Shown here in pieces: positions 42,229 to 51,041 of a DNA stretch of 64,000 nt (position 1 is the stretch's first letter; the number at the start of each line of letters is the position of its first letter). The stretch is taken from contig NZ_JAGFWR010000023.1 in assembly GCF_017599305.1 (NCBI RefSeq), positions 1-64,000 on the forward strand, in the 5' to 3' direction. The stretch comes from Micromonospora antibiotica. GTDB lineage: Bacteria; Actinomycetota; Actinomycetes; Mycobacteriales; Micromonosporaceae. Under the pieces are notes generated by a model. It was given only the letters and a program-made list of their open reading frames with translations, did not search any database and had not been told where the DNA came from. The position numbers and the translations under genes were made by a program.

Positions 42229-42881
42229 GAGGTCAACCGGTAGCCGGCACCCCGGACGGTCTCCAACCGGTCCCGGCCGATCTTGCGGCGGAGGTAGCCG
42301 ACGTACACCTCGACCGCGTTCGGGGCGGTACGCAGACTGGCGTCCCAGACGTGGTCGAGCAGTTCGGTCTTGGAGATCACCTCGCCGGGGCGGCGGATCA
42401 GGTACTCCAGCAGTGCGAACTCCCGGGCGGTGAGCACCACCTCGGTGTCGGCGCGGGTGACCCGGCGGCGGGCCGGGTCCAGTCTCAGGTCCCCGACGGC
42501 GAGGACGGTCGGCCGTTCCGGGGCACCCCGGCGCAGTAGCGCCCGCAGCCGGGCCACCAGCACCACGTACGAGAAGGGTTTGGTCAGGTAGTCGTCGGCC
42601 CCGCAGTCCAACCCGTCGGCCTGGTCGTACTCGCCGTCCTTGGCGGAGAGCATCAGCACCGGCAGCCAACACTCGTCGGCGCGCAACCGGCGGACCACCT
42701 CGTAGCCGGACAGGCCGGGGAGCATCACGTCGAGGATCATCGCGTCGTATCCGCCGTGCCGGGCGGCGTCCAGCCCGGCCGGCCCGGTGCCCGCCGTGTC
42801 CACCACGAACCCCTCGGCGGTCAGGCCGCGCTGCAACGCCGCCGCCAGCCGCGTCTCGTCCTCCACCACCAGCACCCGCAT
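42225..42881 (-). CDS. OmpR-family response regulator
   Basis: 218 residues. Receiver domain with phospho-acceptor Asp51 (MILDVMLPG), acidic pair ED (VVEDET) and Lys in LTKPF; C-terminal winged helix (VLTAREFALLEYLIRRPGEVISKTELLDHVWD, ETVRGAGYRL). ATG 42881 gives the canonical MRVLVVEDE start; another ATG lies one codon earlier. It is first in the operon with the kinase and diverges from the LolA/RseB-like gene, which is its probable target. Confidence 0.95.
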   Translation of the reverse strand: MRVLVVEDETRLAAALQRGLTAEGFVVDTAGTGPAGLDAARHGGYDAMILDVMLPGLSGYEVVRRLRADECWLPVLMLSAKDGEYDQADGLDCGADDYLTKPFSYVVLVARLRALLRRGAPERPTVLAVGDLRLDPARRRVTRADTEVVLTAREFALLEYLIRRPGEVISKTELLDHVWDASLRTAPNAVEVYVGYLRRKIGRDRLETVRGAGYRLTS

Positions 42882-42975
42882 CATCCCAGCGTGCCACCCC
42901 GACGCGACCGACCGGAACGCCGTCCTCAGCCGGCTCACAGCACCCGACGGGCAGGATGGTCCCAGGAGGTGCCCC

Positions 42976-44160
42976 ATGTCCGTACTGAAGAACCGTTCCA
43001 CCCTGCGGTGGCTGGTGCCACTGGCCGCCGCGGTCACCGTCGTGGGCGGAGGTGCCGCGATCGGCACGTTCGCCGCGAACGCCGAACCCGCGCTGCCGCC
43101 GCGCAGCGCCGCCCAGTTGCTCGTCGACCTGCAGACCGCCCGGTTGGACGGGCTCTCCGGCACGGTGGTGCAGCGCGCCGATCTCGGGCTGCCGAAACTG
43201 GTCGGCCTGGCCGGTGGGGATGCCGCGCTGCTCAGCGGCACGCACACCCTGCGGGTCTGGTATTCGGGTCCGGACCGGCAGCGGGTCGCGTTGCTCGACA
43301 CCCTCGGTGAGCGGGACGTCATCCGTTCCGGCCGGGACGTGTGGACCTGGGACAGCAAGGCCAACACCGCGACCCACCGGACCCTGCCGGAGTCGACCGG
43401 GCGGGCGGCGGAGGGCGCGTTGCCGGTCACCCCGAAGGAGGCCGCCGAGCGGGCGCTGGCCGCCGTCGACCCGAGCACGCTGGTCACCACCGGCCGGTCG
43501 GCCACCGTCGCCGGTCGGGACGCGTACGAGCTGGTGCTGACCCCGCGTGACGAGGCGTCCCTGGTGCACCAGGTGCGGATCGCCATCGACGCGACCGAGC
43601 ACGTGCCGCTGCGGTTCGAGGTGCTCGCCAACGGTGCCGACCAGCCGGCCTTCGAGATGGCCTTCACCCAGGTCGACTACCGCCGGCCGGACGCCGACCA
43701 GTTCACCTTCAACCCGCCGCCCGGGGTGAAGGTGACCGAGGCGACCGGCGACCTCCCGGGTGCGGAGGCCGGGTCGAAGGACGGAGCCGGGTCGAAGGAC
43801 AGGGCCGGGTCGAAGGCCGACGCACACCGGAAGGCCGGGGCCGCGGCGAAGCCCGGGGCGGGCGACGACGCCGGTCTGCGTACGGTCGGGACCGGCTGGA
43901 CCACCGTGCTGGTGGCGCGGACGGACGCGGCGGACGCGGCGCGCACCCCGGTCGGTGGCGCGGCGAAGCCGGGACCGGCCGACGGACCCGGCGCGGCGCA
44001 GGCCCTCGACATGCTCAACGGGTTGCCGAAGGTCAGCGGGGACTGGGGCAGCGGCCGGCTGTTCGCCGGGAAGCTGTTCAGCGTGCTACTCACCGACGAC
44101 GGGCGGGTGCTCGCCGGGGCGGTGACCCCGGAGCGGCTGTACCAGGCCGCGCGGGGCTGA
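42976..44160 (+). CDS. Exported LolA/RseB-like protein
   Basis: 394 residues. N-terminal signal or anchor (~12-33, LVPLAAAVTVVGGGAAIGTF). The body has the beta-sheet pattern of LolA/RseB/DUF2092 proteins (LSGTVVQRADLGLP, RVALLDTLGERDVIRSGRDVWTWDS, AYELVLTPRDEASLVHQVRIAIDATEHVPLRFEV). A Lys/Gly/Asp repeat linker at ~265-290 separates a C-terminal part. GGAGG precedes the ATG by about seven bases. It diverges from the two-component system with a 94-base gap; envelope stress control is likely (inference). Confidence 0.88.
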   Translation: MSVLKNRSTLRWLVPLAAAVTVVGGGAAIGTFAANAEPALPPRSAAQLLVDLQTARLDGLSGTVVQRADLGLPKLVGLAGGDAALLSGTHTLRVWYSGPDRQRVALLDTLGERDVIRSGRDVWTWDSKANTATHRTLPESTGRAAEGALPVTPKEAAERALAAVDPSTLVTTGRSATVAGRDAYELVLTPRDEASLVHQVRIAIDATEHVPLRFEVLANGADQPAFEMAFTQVDYRRPDADQFTFNPPPGVKVTEATGDLPGAEAGSKDGAGSKDRAGSKADAHRKAGAAAKPGAGDDAGLRTVGTGWTTVLVARTDAADAARTPVGGAAKPGPADGPGAAQALDMLNGLPKVSGDWGSGRLFAGKLFSVLLTDDGRVLAGAVTPERLYQAARG

Positions 44161-44466
44161 ATCCCGCACGCTACGACCCTCGGGGGTCCGGGCCGGCGCG
44201 AGCCGGTACGGGCCCCCGTCGGCGTGTGCCGGTACGGGCCCCCGTCGGCGTGTCCGACCCCGGCAGCGCCGACCTCGCCTGCCGGGAGGGTGGCAACACA
44301 CCGGGTGGGACGCCCTGCGGTGTGCCACGGGAGGGTGGCGTCGGCCGGGGCAGGGTGAAGGCTTGGTGGAGTGCCGACGCAGGCGGTATCTTGAACAGTT
44401 CCCGAAATGCAAAAAGGAATGGCACAAAGCCATTCCAGAAGCGATTTTAATCGACGAGGAGACGGC
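44161..44466. other. Leader region of the HelD gene with repeat and hairpins
   Basis: No gene found. A 26-base unit occurs twice in tandem (25-base cores at 44203-44227 and 44229-44253). A bulged hairpin (GTGGCAACACACCG with CGGTGTGCCAC) lies near 44289-44327. GGAATGGC-ACAAA-GCCATTCC is a perfect hairpin at 44416-44436, 30 bases before the TTG start in an AT-richer stretch. It may control helD expression. Confidence 0.6.
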
Positions 44467-46794
44467 TTGTCAACGCACCCGGACGAGCTGCGGCAACCCG
44501 ACGACGAGATCGGCCGCGAGCAGGAGTACGTCTCGATGCTCTACGGCCGGCTGGACGACCTGCGTGAGCAGGCCACCCGACGGCTCACCGACGAGCTGCG
44601 CACCGGCGGCGGCACCCTGCAGGACCGCTCACAACGCGACAGCGCCGTACGGATGTACGCCGACCAGGTCGAGCAGTTCTCGGCGGTCGAACAGGGGCTG
44701 GCCTTCGGTCGGCTCGACGGTGCCGACGGCAGCCGGCACTACGTCGGCCGGATCGGTATCTTCGACACCGACGGCGACTACGAACCGCTGCTGATGGACT
44801 GGCGCGCTCCCGCCGCCCGGCCGTTCTATCTCGCCACTGCCGCCAACCCGCAGGGTGTCCGGTTGCGGCGGCACCTGCGTACCCGGGAACGGAAGGTCAC
44901 CGGCCTCAACGACGAGGTGCTCGACATCGAGACCGCCTCCCCCACCGGGCACGAGGAGCTGACCGGTGAGGCGTCCCTGCTCGCCGCGCTCAACGCCGGC
45001 CGGACCGGTCGGATGCGGGACATCGTCGAGACCATCCAGGTCGAGCAGGACCGCATCATCCGGGCCGACCTGCCCGGGGTGCTGGTCGTGCAGGGCGGCC
45101 CCGGCACCGGCAAGACGGCCGTCGCGCTGCACCGCGCCGCGTACCTGCTCTACACCCACCGCCAGCAGCTCTCCACCCGGGGCGTGCTGCTGGTCGGGCC
45201 GAACGCCACCTTCCTGCGCTACATCTCCCAGGTGCTGCCGGCCCTGGCCGAGACGGGGGTACTGCTCAGCACCCCCGGCGACCTCTTCCCCGGGGTCAGC
45301 GCCCGCCGCGCCGAACCGGCCCGCACCGCCGCACTCAAGGGTCGGTCGGTGCTGGCCGAGGTGCTCGCCGCCGCCGTCCGGGACCGGCAGTGGGTGCCCG
45401 ACGCGCCGCTGGAGATCGAGTTGCCCCAGCGGGAGGTGCTGCGGCTGGACCCGGAGACGGTACGCCTGGCCCGCGACCGGGTCCGGCGCACCGACCGCCC
45501 GCACAACCTGGCCCGCGCCCTGTTCGACATCGAGGTCGTACACGCCCTCGCCGAGCAGGTCGCCGAGCGGATCGGGGCCGATCCGCTCGGCGGGGACAAC
45601 CTGCTGGAGGAGGCGGACCGCGCCGAGATCCGCCGGGAACTGCGCGAGGAACCGGAGGTCACCGCCGCGCTGGACCAGCTCTGGCCGGTGCTCACCCCGC
45701 AGCGGCTGCTCGCCGACCTGTACGCCTCGCCGGAGCGGATCGCCGCCGCCGCGCCGATGCTCACCGACGACGAACGTGCCCTGCTGCACCGGCCGGCGGG
45801 CGACGGCTGGACGCCGGCCGACGTGCCGCTGCTGGACGAGGCCGCCGAACTGCTCGGCGAGGACGAGCGGGCCGCAGCCGCCCGCCGGGAACGCATCCGC
45901 TCCTTCCAACGCGAGTACGCCGAGGGTGTGCTGGAGATCGCCCGGGGCTCCCGCTCGATCGACGTGGAGGACGAGGCCGAAGGCGGTGAGATCCTCGGTG
46001 TCACCGACCTGATCGACGCCGACCGGCTGCTGGAACGGCAGGAGGAGACCGACCGGCTGACCACCGCGCAGCGGGCCGCCGCCGACCGGAGCTGGGCGTT
46101 CGGGCACATCATCGTGGACGAGGCGCAGGAGTTGACCCCGATGGCCTGGCGGCTGCTGATGCGCCGCTGTCCGAGCCGGTCGATGACGATCGTGGGGGAC
46201 GTGGCGCAGACCGGTGCGCTGGCCGGCACCCCGTCCTGGGCCGAGGCGTTGGAACCGTACGTGGCGCGGCGCTGGCGGCTGGAGGAGCTGACCGTCAGCT
46301 ACCGCACCCCGGCGGAGGTCATGGCGGTCGCCGCCGAGGTGCTCGCCGGGATCGACCCGCAGCTGCGCCCACCCCGCTCGGTACGCCACAGCGGGGTGCC
46401 GCCGTGGGACCGGACCGTCGAGCCGGACCGGCTCGGCGTGGAACTGGTCGAGGCGGCCCGTCGGGAGGCCGCCGGGCTGGACGGTGGCGGTACGGATGCC
46501 CGCCCGGGTGACCGGGAGGGGCGGCTCGGGGTGATCGTGCCGGTCGGGCGGGCCGACGAGCTGGCGGGTGTACTGCTGGCCGCGCTGCCCGAGGCGGCGG
46601 TCGGCGAGCAGCCCGAGCTGGAGAGCCGGGTGGTGCTGCTCACCGTCGGCCAGGCCAAGGGGTTGGAGTTCGATTCGGTGCTGGTGGTCGACCCGGACGG
46701 GATCGTCGCCGAGTCCCCCCGGGGTCGCAACGACCTCTATGTCGCACTGACCCGCGCCACCCAACGCCTGGGGGTGCTCCGCCCGACCCCTTGA
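44467..46794 (+). CDS. helD: HelD-type RNA-polymerase-associated helicase
   Basis: 775 residues, superfamily I. An N-terminal coiled coil (~15-75, EIGREQEYVSMLYGRLDDL) is typical of HelD and reaches into RNA polymerase. Walker A GGPGTGKT near residue 210, HIIVDEAQELTPMAWRLLMRR near 545, VGDVAQT and a late YVALTRATQRLGVL. HelD removes stalled or drug-bound RNA polymerase; some actinomycete forms (HelR) protect against rifamycins. The TTG start is fixed by GAGGAG five bases before it. A hairpin in the leader may make it inducible. Confidence 0.93.
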   Translation: MSTHPDELRQPDDEIGREQEYVSMLYGRLDDLREQATRRLTDELRTGGGTLQDRSQRDSAVRMYADQVEQFSAVEQGLAFGRLDGADGSRHYVGRIGIFDTDGDYEPLLMDWRAPAARPFYLATAANPQGVRLRRHLRTRERKVTGLNDEVLDIETASPTGHEELTGEASLLAALNAGRTGRMRDIVETIQVEQDRIIRADLPGVLVVQGGPGTGKTAVALHRAAYLLYTHRQQLSTRGVLLVGPNATFLRYISQVLPALAETGVLLSTPGDLFPGVSARRAEPARTAALKGRSVLAEVLAAAVRDRQWVPDAPLEIELPQREVLRLDPETVRLARDRVRRTDRPHNLARALFDIEVVHALAEQVAERIGADPLGGDNLLEEADRAEIRRELREEPEVTAALDQLWPVLTPQRLLADLYASPERIAAAAPMLTDDERALLHRPAGDGWTPADVPLLDEAAELLGEDERAAAARRERIRSFQREYAEGVLEIARGSRSIDVEDEAEGGEILGVTDLIDADRLLERQEETDRLTTAQRAAADRSWAFGHIIVDEAQELTPMAWRLLMRRCPSRSMTIVGDVAQTGALAGTPSWAEALEPYVARRWRLEELTVSYRTPAEVMAVAAEVLAGIDPQLRPPRSVRHSGVPPWDRTVEPDRLGVELVEAARREAAGLDGGGTDARPGDREGRLGVIVPVGRADELAGVLLAALPEAAVGEQPELESRVVLLTVGQAKGLEFDSVLVVDPDGIVAESPRGRNDLYVALTRATQRLGVLRPTP

Positions 46795-46905
46795 CCCCCA
46801 CCCTTCGAAGCGGGCCACCGCGTTCACCGGGCGACCACCGTGGGGGCGCCCGACCCCTACGCCCACCCCGACGCACCGGGCCCGTGATCGGCAAGATCGT
46901 GCTGC

Positions 46906-46955
46906 AACATGGATGTAGTGGCCTCCCGGCGAGAGGAGGCCACTACATCCATGTT
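46906..46955. repeat. 21-bp perfect inverted repeat
   Basis: Arms 46906-46926 and 46935-46955 are perfectly complementary with an eight-base loop. The complementarity continues imperfectly outward to GATC on both sides, giving nearly 40 paired positions. It lies between convergent genes, so it can terminate both; it may also be a dispersed element. Confidence 0.85.
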
Positions 46956-46995
46956 CGAGCGTGATCATGGGGCGGGTGCCCCTCCAGCAGCGCGG

Positions 46996-47409
46996 TCAGT
47001 CGTCGGAGAAGTCGCCGATCTCGACGGCGCTGGCCGACTGGTCACTGACGGGGCCGCCGGTCGGGGTGCTCAGCCCGCCGGTGGTGGCGTCGCCGGTGGT
47101 CGTCGGTGCGACCGTGCCCGGGTGTCGTCCGGGCTGCCGGGCCACCCGCCGCACACTGGCCGGGCCGGCGGTGCCGCCGGTGGTGGTCACCGCCCCCTGG
47201 CCCCGGGTCGGGCCACCGTCGCGCAATACCTCCGGGTCGATCGGCACGTCGGCCACGTCGTCCGGGTCGTCCTCCTGGAGGGCTCTGGTCACGTCGACCC
47301 GGGGCACGGTCACCTCGTCGAGCGCCCCGGGGCCGTACACCCCGGCGGTGAGCCGCTCCTCGGCCTTACGGGTGGAGTTCCGCATCACGTCGTCGTCGCG
47401 CACGTCCAT
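46996..47409 (-). CDS. Hypothetical acidic protein
   Basis: 137 residues from the ATG at 47409; a GTG at 47403 has better spacing to GAGG. No family recognised. The N-terminal half (RNSTRKAEERLTAGVYGPGALDEVTVPRVDVTRALQEDDPDDVADVPIDPEVL) looks ordered; the rest is Gly/Thr-rich and ends EIGDFSDD. No signal or membrane segment. Confidence 0.5.
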   Translation of the reverse strand: MDVRDDDVMRNSTRKAEERLTAGVYGPGALDEVTVPRVDVTRALQEDDPDDVADVPIDPEVLRDGGPTRGQGAVTTTGGTAGPASVRRVARQPGRHPGTVAPTTTGDATTGGLSTPTGGPVSDQSASAVEIGDFSDD

Positions 47410-47531
47410 CACCTCGCAGAGTCTCGGCGGAACCCGCTGCGTGCCCGTGGCCCGCACGACCAAACACCGCATCCAGCCCCGGGGACCAGGCCGGGAGCAG
47501 GCGGTCGAGACAGCGACCGCACCCCGTCCCA

Positions 47532-47740
47532 CCCTCGCCCTCGCCCTCGCCCTCGCCCTCGAGCGGACCGCACCCGCCCGACCACGCACAGGTCCCACCC
47601 CGCGACCCCGGACGGGCCGCACCCGCCCCGACCACGCATAAGCCGCACCCCGCGGCCCGGACGGACCGCACCCGCCCGACCACGCATAAGCCGCACCCCG
47701 CCCCGACCACGCACAGGCCGCACCCCGCTTCGGCCCGGGC
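47532..47740. repeat. Hexamer run plus 49-bp tandem repeats
   Basis: CCCTCG repeats about five times at 47532-47562. Immediately after it, 49-base units begin at 47565, 47614 and 47663, the third running into a shortened fourth to about 47740. They share CCGCACCCGCCCGACCACGC. No convincing gene covers the ~550-base gap 47410-47958. Confidence 0.85.
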
Positions 47741-47958
47741 GGACCGGAGCTGGGTCGGCGCGGCGTCGCCGCGTACCACGGTCGGGGCACCGGAGGGCGG
47801 GCCCGGCGGCGGAATTTCGGCCGGAAGCCGGTGTTACCTGCTCGCCGTCGGGGGGTAGACCCAGGGTGCCCCCGCCACAGCAGGCGAACCGTGCCGTGGC
47901 CGACCGCGGTAGCGGGGTGAGGGAGCGCAGGTACTCATCAAATCCTGAGGAGGACCAG

Positions 47959-48333
47959 ATGAGCACGCAGGCTGCATCCACCAGGCCCATGAACCGGCCG
48001 ATGGACACCGCCCAGCGCAACGCCATGATGAACGAGCAGACCCGGCAGATGCCGATGATGCACGACGGGCACCGGGAAGCGATGCCGTCTCCGGGTACGG
48101 AGACCAAGCAGTCGTTCCTGACGACCGAGTTCTGGGTGTACGCCGCCGCAGTCGCGGTCGTGGTGATCTCCGCCTTCTGGCGTGGTACCGCCACGAACGG
48201 CCTGAACATCAACAACCCGACGCAGGCGTGGTGGTTCCTGACCGCCCTGACCGGCGCCTACCTGGTGAGCCGGGGCCTGGCGAAGGCGGGTTCGGCGCGG
48301 CGTTCCGGCGCGGAGCGCAAGGGTCGTCGCTGA
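47959..48333 (+). CDS. Small membrane protein of unknown function
   Basis: 124 residues. A Met/Gln/Arg-rich N-terminus (~1-50, MNRPMDTAQRNAMMNEQ) precedes two membrane segments (FWVYAAAVAVVVISAFW and WWFLTALTGAYLVSRGL) and a basic tail. GAGGAGGAC precedes the ATG. Probably both ends are cytosolic. Similar proteins occur in Micromonosporaceae without known function. Confidence 0.82.
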   Translation: MSTQAASTRPMNRPMDTAQRNAMMNEQTRQMPMMHDGHREAMPSPGTETKQSFLTTEFWVYAAAVAVVVISAFWRGTATNGLNINNPTQAWWFLTALTGAYLVSRGLAKAGSARRSGAERKGRR

Positions 48334-48368
48334 CCGTAGCTGACCCGAGCAGCACGAGCTGCGCGGGA

Positions 48369-48402
48369 CGATGGCCCCCGGGACTACTCCCGGGGGCCAT
48401 CG
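48369..48402 (+). terminator. Hairpin terminator
   Basis: Perfect 15-base arms CGATGGCCCCCGGGA and complement with loop CTAC, 35 bases after the membrane-protein stop and directly before the 42-bp array. Confidence 0.75.
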
Positions 48403-48410
48403 CTGCTCTG

Positions 48411-48578
48411 GGGACCGCCGAGCACGGTCCGGCCGTCCCGAAATGTCACACTGGGACCGCCGAGCACGGTCCGACCGTCCTGAAATGTCACACTGGGACC
48501 GCCGAGCACGGTCCGACCGTCCTGAAATGTCACACTGGGACCGCCGAGCAGGGTCCGGCCGTCCCGGTATGTCCACAC
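48411..48578. repeat. Four tandem 42-bp repeats with internal hairpins
   Basis: Four contiguous units start at 48411, 48453, 48495 and 48537. Units 2 and 3 are identical; 1 and 4 differ slightly. Each contains GGACCG-7 nt-CGGTCC, which can fold, and GAAATGTCACACT at the end (altered in unit 4). There are no unique spacers, so it is not CRISPR. Confidence 0.93.
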
Positions 48579-48629
48579 CGGACCGGGGACCCGCCCGGCG
48601 ACGGCCCGTCCGCCGGACGTGACCTCAGT

Positions 48630-49616
48630 TCACTCGTCGCCGCCGAAGTCGCCGCCATCGTCGTCGCCCTCGAAGGCGTCCTCGATCAGTTCACCGGCGA
48701 CCAGGCCACCGGCGACACCGAGCGCCGCACCGGCCACCACGCCACCCATCCCCGGGCCCCGGCCGTGGTGGCCGTGGCCGTGGCCGTGCATCGGGTAGCC
48801 GTGGGTGGGGGCACCGTATCCGGAGGAGGCGCGCAGGTTGCCGTACGTGGAGGTGGTCTCGCGCAGCCAGCCGTCGACGACCTGGACCCAGTCGACCCGG
48901 TCGACGTCGGTGTGGGAGACGGTGTAGCGGCCGAACACGTCGTGCCCGGAGCTGAGGAAACCACCCCGCTTGTCGCACTCCAGCACCACCTCGACCCCGT
49001 GCGGGCCGGTTACGAAGGTCAGCTCCAGCTCGGTGATGGCCTGCGCGTACTGGGGTGCGGCGAAGAACTCGATCTCCTGGTAGAACGGCAACGTCTGCTG
49101 GGAGCCCCGGATGTGGCCCCGCTCCAGGTCGGCGTGCTTGAACCGGAAACCGAGCTGCTGGAACGCGCCGAGGATGTGCTCGTGCACCGGCAGCGGGTGC
49201 ACGTTGACCTGGTCGAGGTCGCTCTTGTCGACCGCGCGGGCGATCGCCAGCTCGGTACGCAGCCCCATGGTCATGCCGTGCAGGCGCTGACCGTAGACGT
49301 CGGTGATCGGGGTCTCCCACGGCACCGGCAGCTGGAACGGGATGGCGAGCTGCTGCTTCGGCGCGAGCTGGAGGGGGCCGCTGACCACCATCCGGTGGAA
49401 CTCCATGACGCCTGCGTACTCGCTGTCGCCGCCCTCGATCTCGACCCGGGTGACCAGGCCGATGACGACCTGCTCGATGTTGGCGGGGGCGTCCCCGCCG
49501 ACCAGGTTCACGTTGCCGTCGAGGGTCAGGCCGGGCCGGGTGTTCGGGTTGGCCAGGACGGTGTCGACGCTGGGCCCACCGACCCCGAACGCGCTCAGCA
49601 TCTTTTTGAAGACCAT
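48630..49616 (-). CDS. Spo0M-family sporulation-control protein
   Basis: 328 residues. N-terminal arrestin-like Spo0M domain (~1-240: VFKKMLSAFGVGGPSVDTVL, FPFQLPVPWETPITD, DLDQVNVHPLPVHEHILGAFQQLGF). A His/Gly-rich stretch (~285-300, MHGHGHGHHGRGPGMGG) and a Gly-rich glycine-zipper-like segment precede an acidic tail EGDDDGGDFGGDE. GGGAG precedes the ATG. The Bacillus homologue modulates sporulation; the role here is unproved. The His-rich part might bind metal. Confidence 0.9.
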   Translation of the reverse strand: MVFKKMLSAFGVGGPSVDTVLANPNTRPGLTLDGNVNLVGGDAPANIEQVVIGLVTRVEIEGGDSEYAGVMEFHRMVVSGPLQLAPKQQLAIPFQLPVPWETPITDVYGQRLHGMTMGLRTELAIARAVDKSDLDQVNVHPLPVHEHILGAFQQLGFRFKHADLERGHIRGSQQTLPFYQEIEFFAAPQYAQAITELELTFVTGPHGVEVVLECDKRGGFLSSGHDVFGRYTVSHTDVDRVDWVQVVDGWLRETTSTYGNLRASSGYGAPTHGYPMHGHGHGHHGRGPGMGGVVAGAALGVAGGLVAGELIEDAFEGDDDGGDFGGDE

Positions 49617-49681
49617 CGGAACTCCCGCTTCACGGTCGGCGCGTACTCCACCGTGGAGCACGCACGGTTACCCGCCGCACC

Positions 49682-50947
49682 CTAATTGCCAGGACTGTGA
49701 AGTGCCTGAAAGGACGCACCGGGGCGGACCAGCAGCACCAGCATCACGCAGGCCGCCACGAAGAAGACCGCCATGGCCGCCGCCATCGGCAGCAGGCTCG
49801 CGTACCCGAGGAGGCCGGTGAGGGGTGTGACCAGCGCGCCCGCGAGGAAACCCAGACCACCCTGGAGCGCGGCGGTGGTGCCGGCGGAACGCCGGCCGGC
49901 CTCCTGCGTCAGGGCGGTGCTGGCCGGCAGGGTCAGACCCATGCCGGCGACCACCACGGCGAGCAGCGTCCACGGCACGGCCAGCGGCCACCCGGCCTCC
50001 CGGTCGACCAGGGCGACGACGAGCAGCACGAGGGTGGCCACGGTGGACGCGGCGAGCCCGGCGGCCCGCAACCGGCCGGCTCCGACCCGCCTGACCAGCA
50101 CCCGGAACAGCAGCCCGGCGGCGGCCATGCCGGCGGCGTTGGTGGCGAAGATGAGGGTGTATCGGGACTCGTCCACCCGGTAGGCGGTCTGGAAGACGAA
50201 CGCCGAGCCGCCGATGTAGGTGAAGAACCCGGCGATGGCCAGGCAGAGCACGATCAGGTTGGTGAGCACCGTCCGGTCGCGCAGCAGGCCGGCCATCCGC
50301 GCCAGCGCCGGGCGTGGGCCGCCGTCGTGCCGGCGGTGCGCGGGCAGCGTCTCCGGCAGGCCGACCAGCGCGGCCACCGCCATCGCCGCCCCCAGCCCGG
50401 TGAGGGCGACGAAGACGGTACGCCAGGTGCCGTGGTCGAGGATCACCCCGCCGACGGCCGGTGCCAGCACCGGGCCGAGGAACGTCACCGAGGCGATGCT
50501 GCCGAACCGGGCGGCGGCCTGGTCGCCCTGCCACGCGTCGGTCACCATCGCCCGGCCGAGCGCCACCCCGGTGCCGGCGGCGATCCCCTGCCCGAGCCGG
50601 GCGAGCACCAGCACCCCGGCGGTCGGGGCGGCGGCGCAGAGCAGTGACAGCAGCACGAAACTCACGGTGCTCACCAGGACGATGCCGCGCCGGCCCCGTA
50701 CGTCGCTGACCGGGCCGAGCAGGAGCTGACCGGCGGCCACACCGATGATGAACGCGGTCAGGGTCAGCTGCGCCATGGTGGCGCTGGTGTCCAGGGAGCG
50801 CCGCAGTTCGGGTAGGGCGGCGATGTACGCGTCGGTGGCGAACGGCCCGACCCCGGTCAGCAGCACCAGCGCGATCATGGAGGGCTTGCCCGCCGCCCGG
50901 TCGGGCCGGTACGACGTGGACGGTGTCTCGACCCGCGGAGGTGTCAC
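49682..50947 (-). CDS. Bcr/CflA-type MFS drug exporter
   Basis: 421 residues, 12 membrane segments. FATDAYIAALPELRRSLDTSATMAQLTL and GPVSDVRGRRGIVL (motif A) with LARLGQGIAAGTGVALGRAMVTD identify the Bcr/CflA branch of multidrug exporters driven by protons. It lies 94 bases downstream of a TetR gene in the same direction and is probably repressed by it. The GTG start is the furthest plausible; MIALVL at residue 24 is an alternative. Confidence 0.93.
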   Translation of the reverse strand: MTPPRVETPSTSYRPDRAAGKPSMIALVLLTGVGPFATDAYIAALPELRRSLDTSATMAQLTLTAFIIGVAAGQLLLGPVSDVRGRRGIVLVSTVSFVLLSLLCAAAPTAGVLVLARLGQGIAAGTGVALGRAMVTDAWQGDQAAARFGSIASVTFLGPVLAPAVGGVILDHGTWRTVFVALTGLGAAMAVAALVGLPETLPAHRRHDGGPRPALARMAGLLRDRTVLTNLIVLCLAIAGFFTYIGGSAFVFQTAYRVDESRYTLIFATNAAGMAAAGLLFRVLVRRVGAGRLRAAGLAASTVATLVLLVVALVDREAGWPLAVPWTLLAVVVAGMGLTLPASTALTQEAGRRSAGTTAALQGGLGFLAGALVTPLTGLLGYASLLPMAAAMAVFFVAACVMLVLLVRPGASFQALHSPGN

Positions 50948-51041
50948 CCATGGACCGTAGACGAGCCACAGGTGGAGTGCCGGTGGACCGTACGGGTCGG
51001 GCTTCGCGACCAGTCCTGGGGGCGAGGGTCCTCCCGCCGAC

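Noticed and set aside
47410..47790. Upstream extension of the acidic hypothetical protein through the repeat region
   Set aside because: The extension is only repeat-derived Arg/Gly/Val sequence; the conserved-looking part starts near 47409.
48411..48578. CRISPR array
   Set aside because: Units are contiguous without spacers and there are no cas genes.
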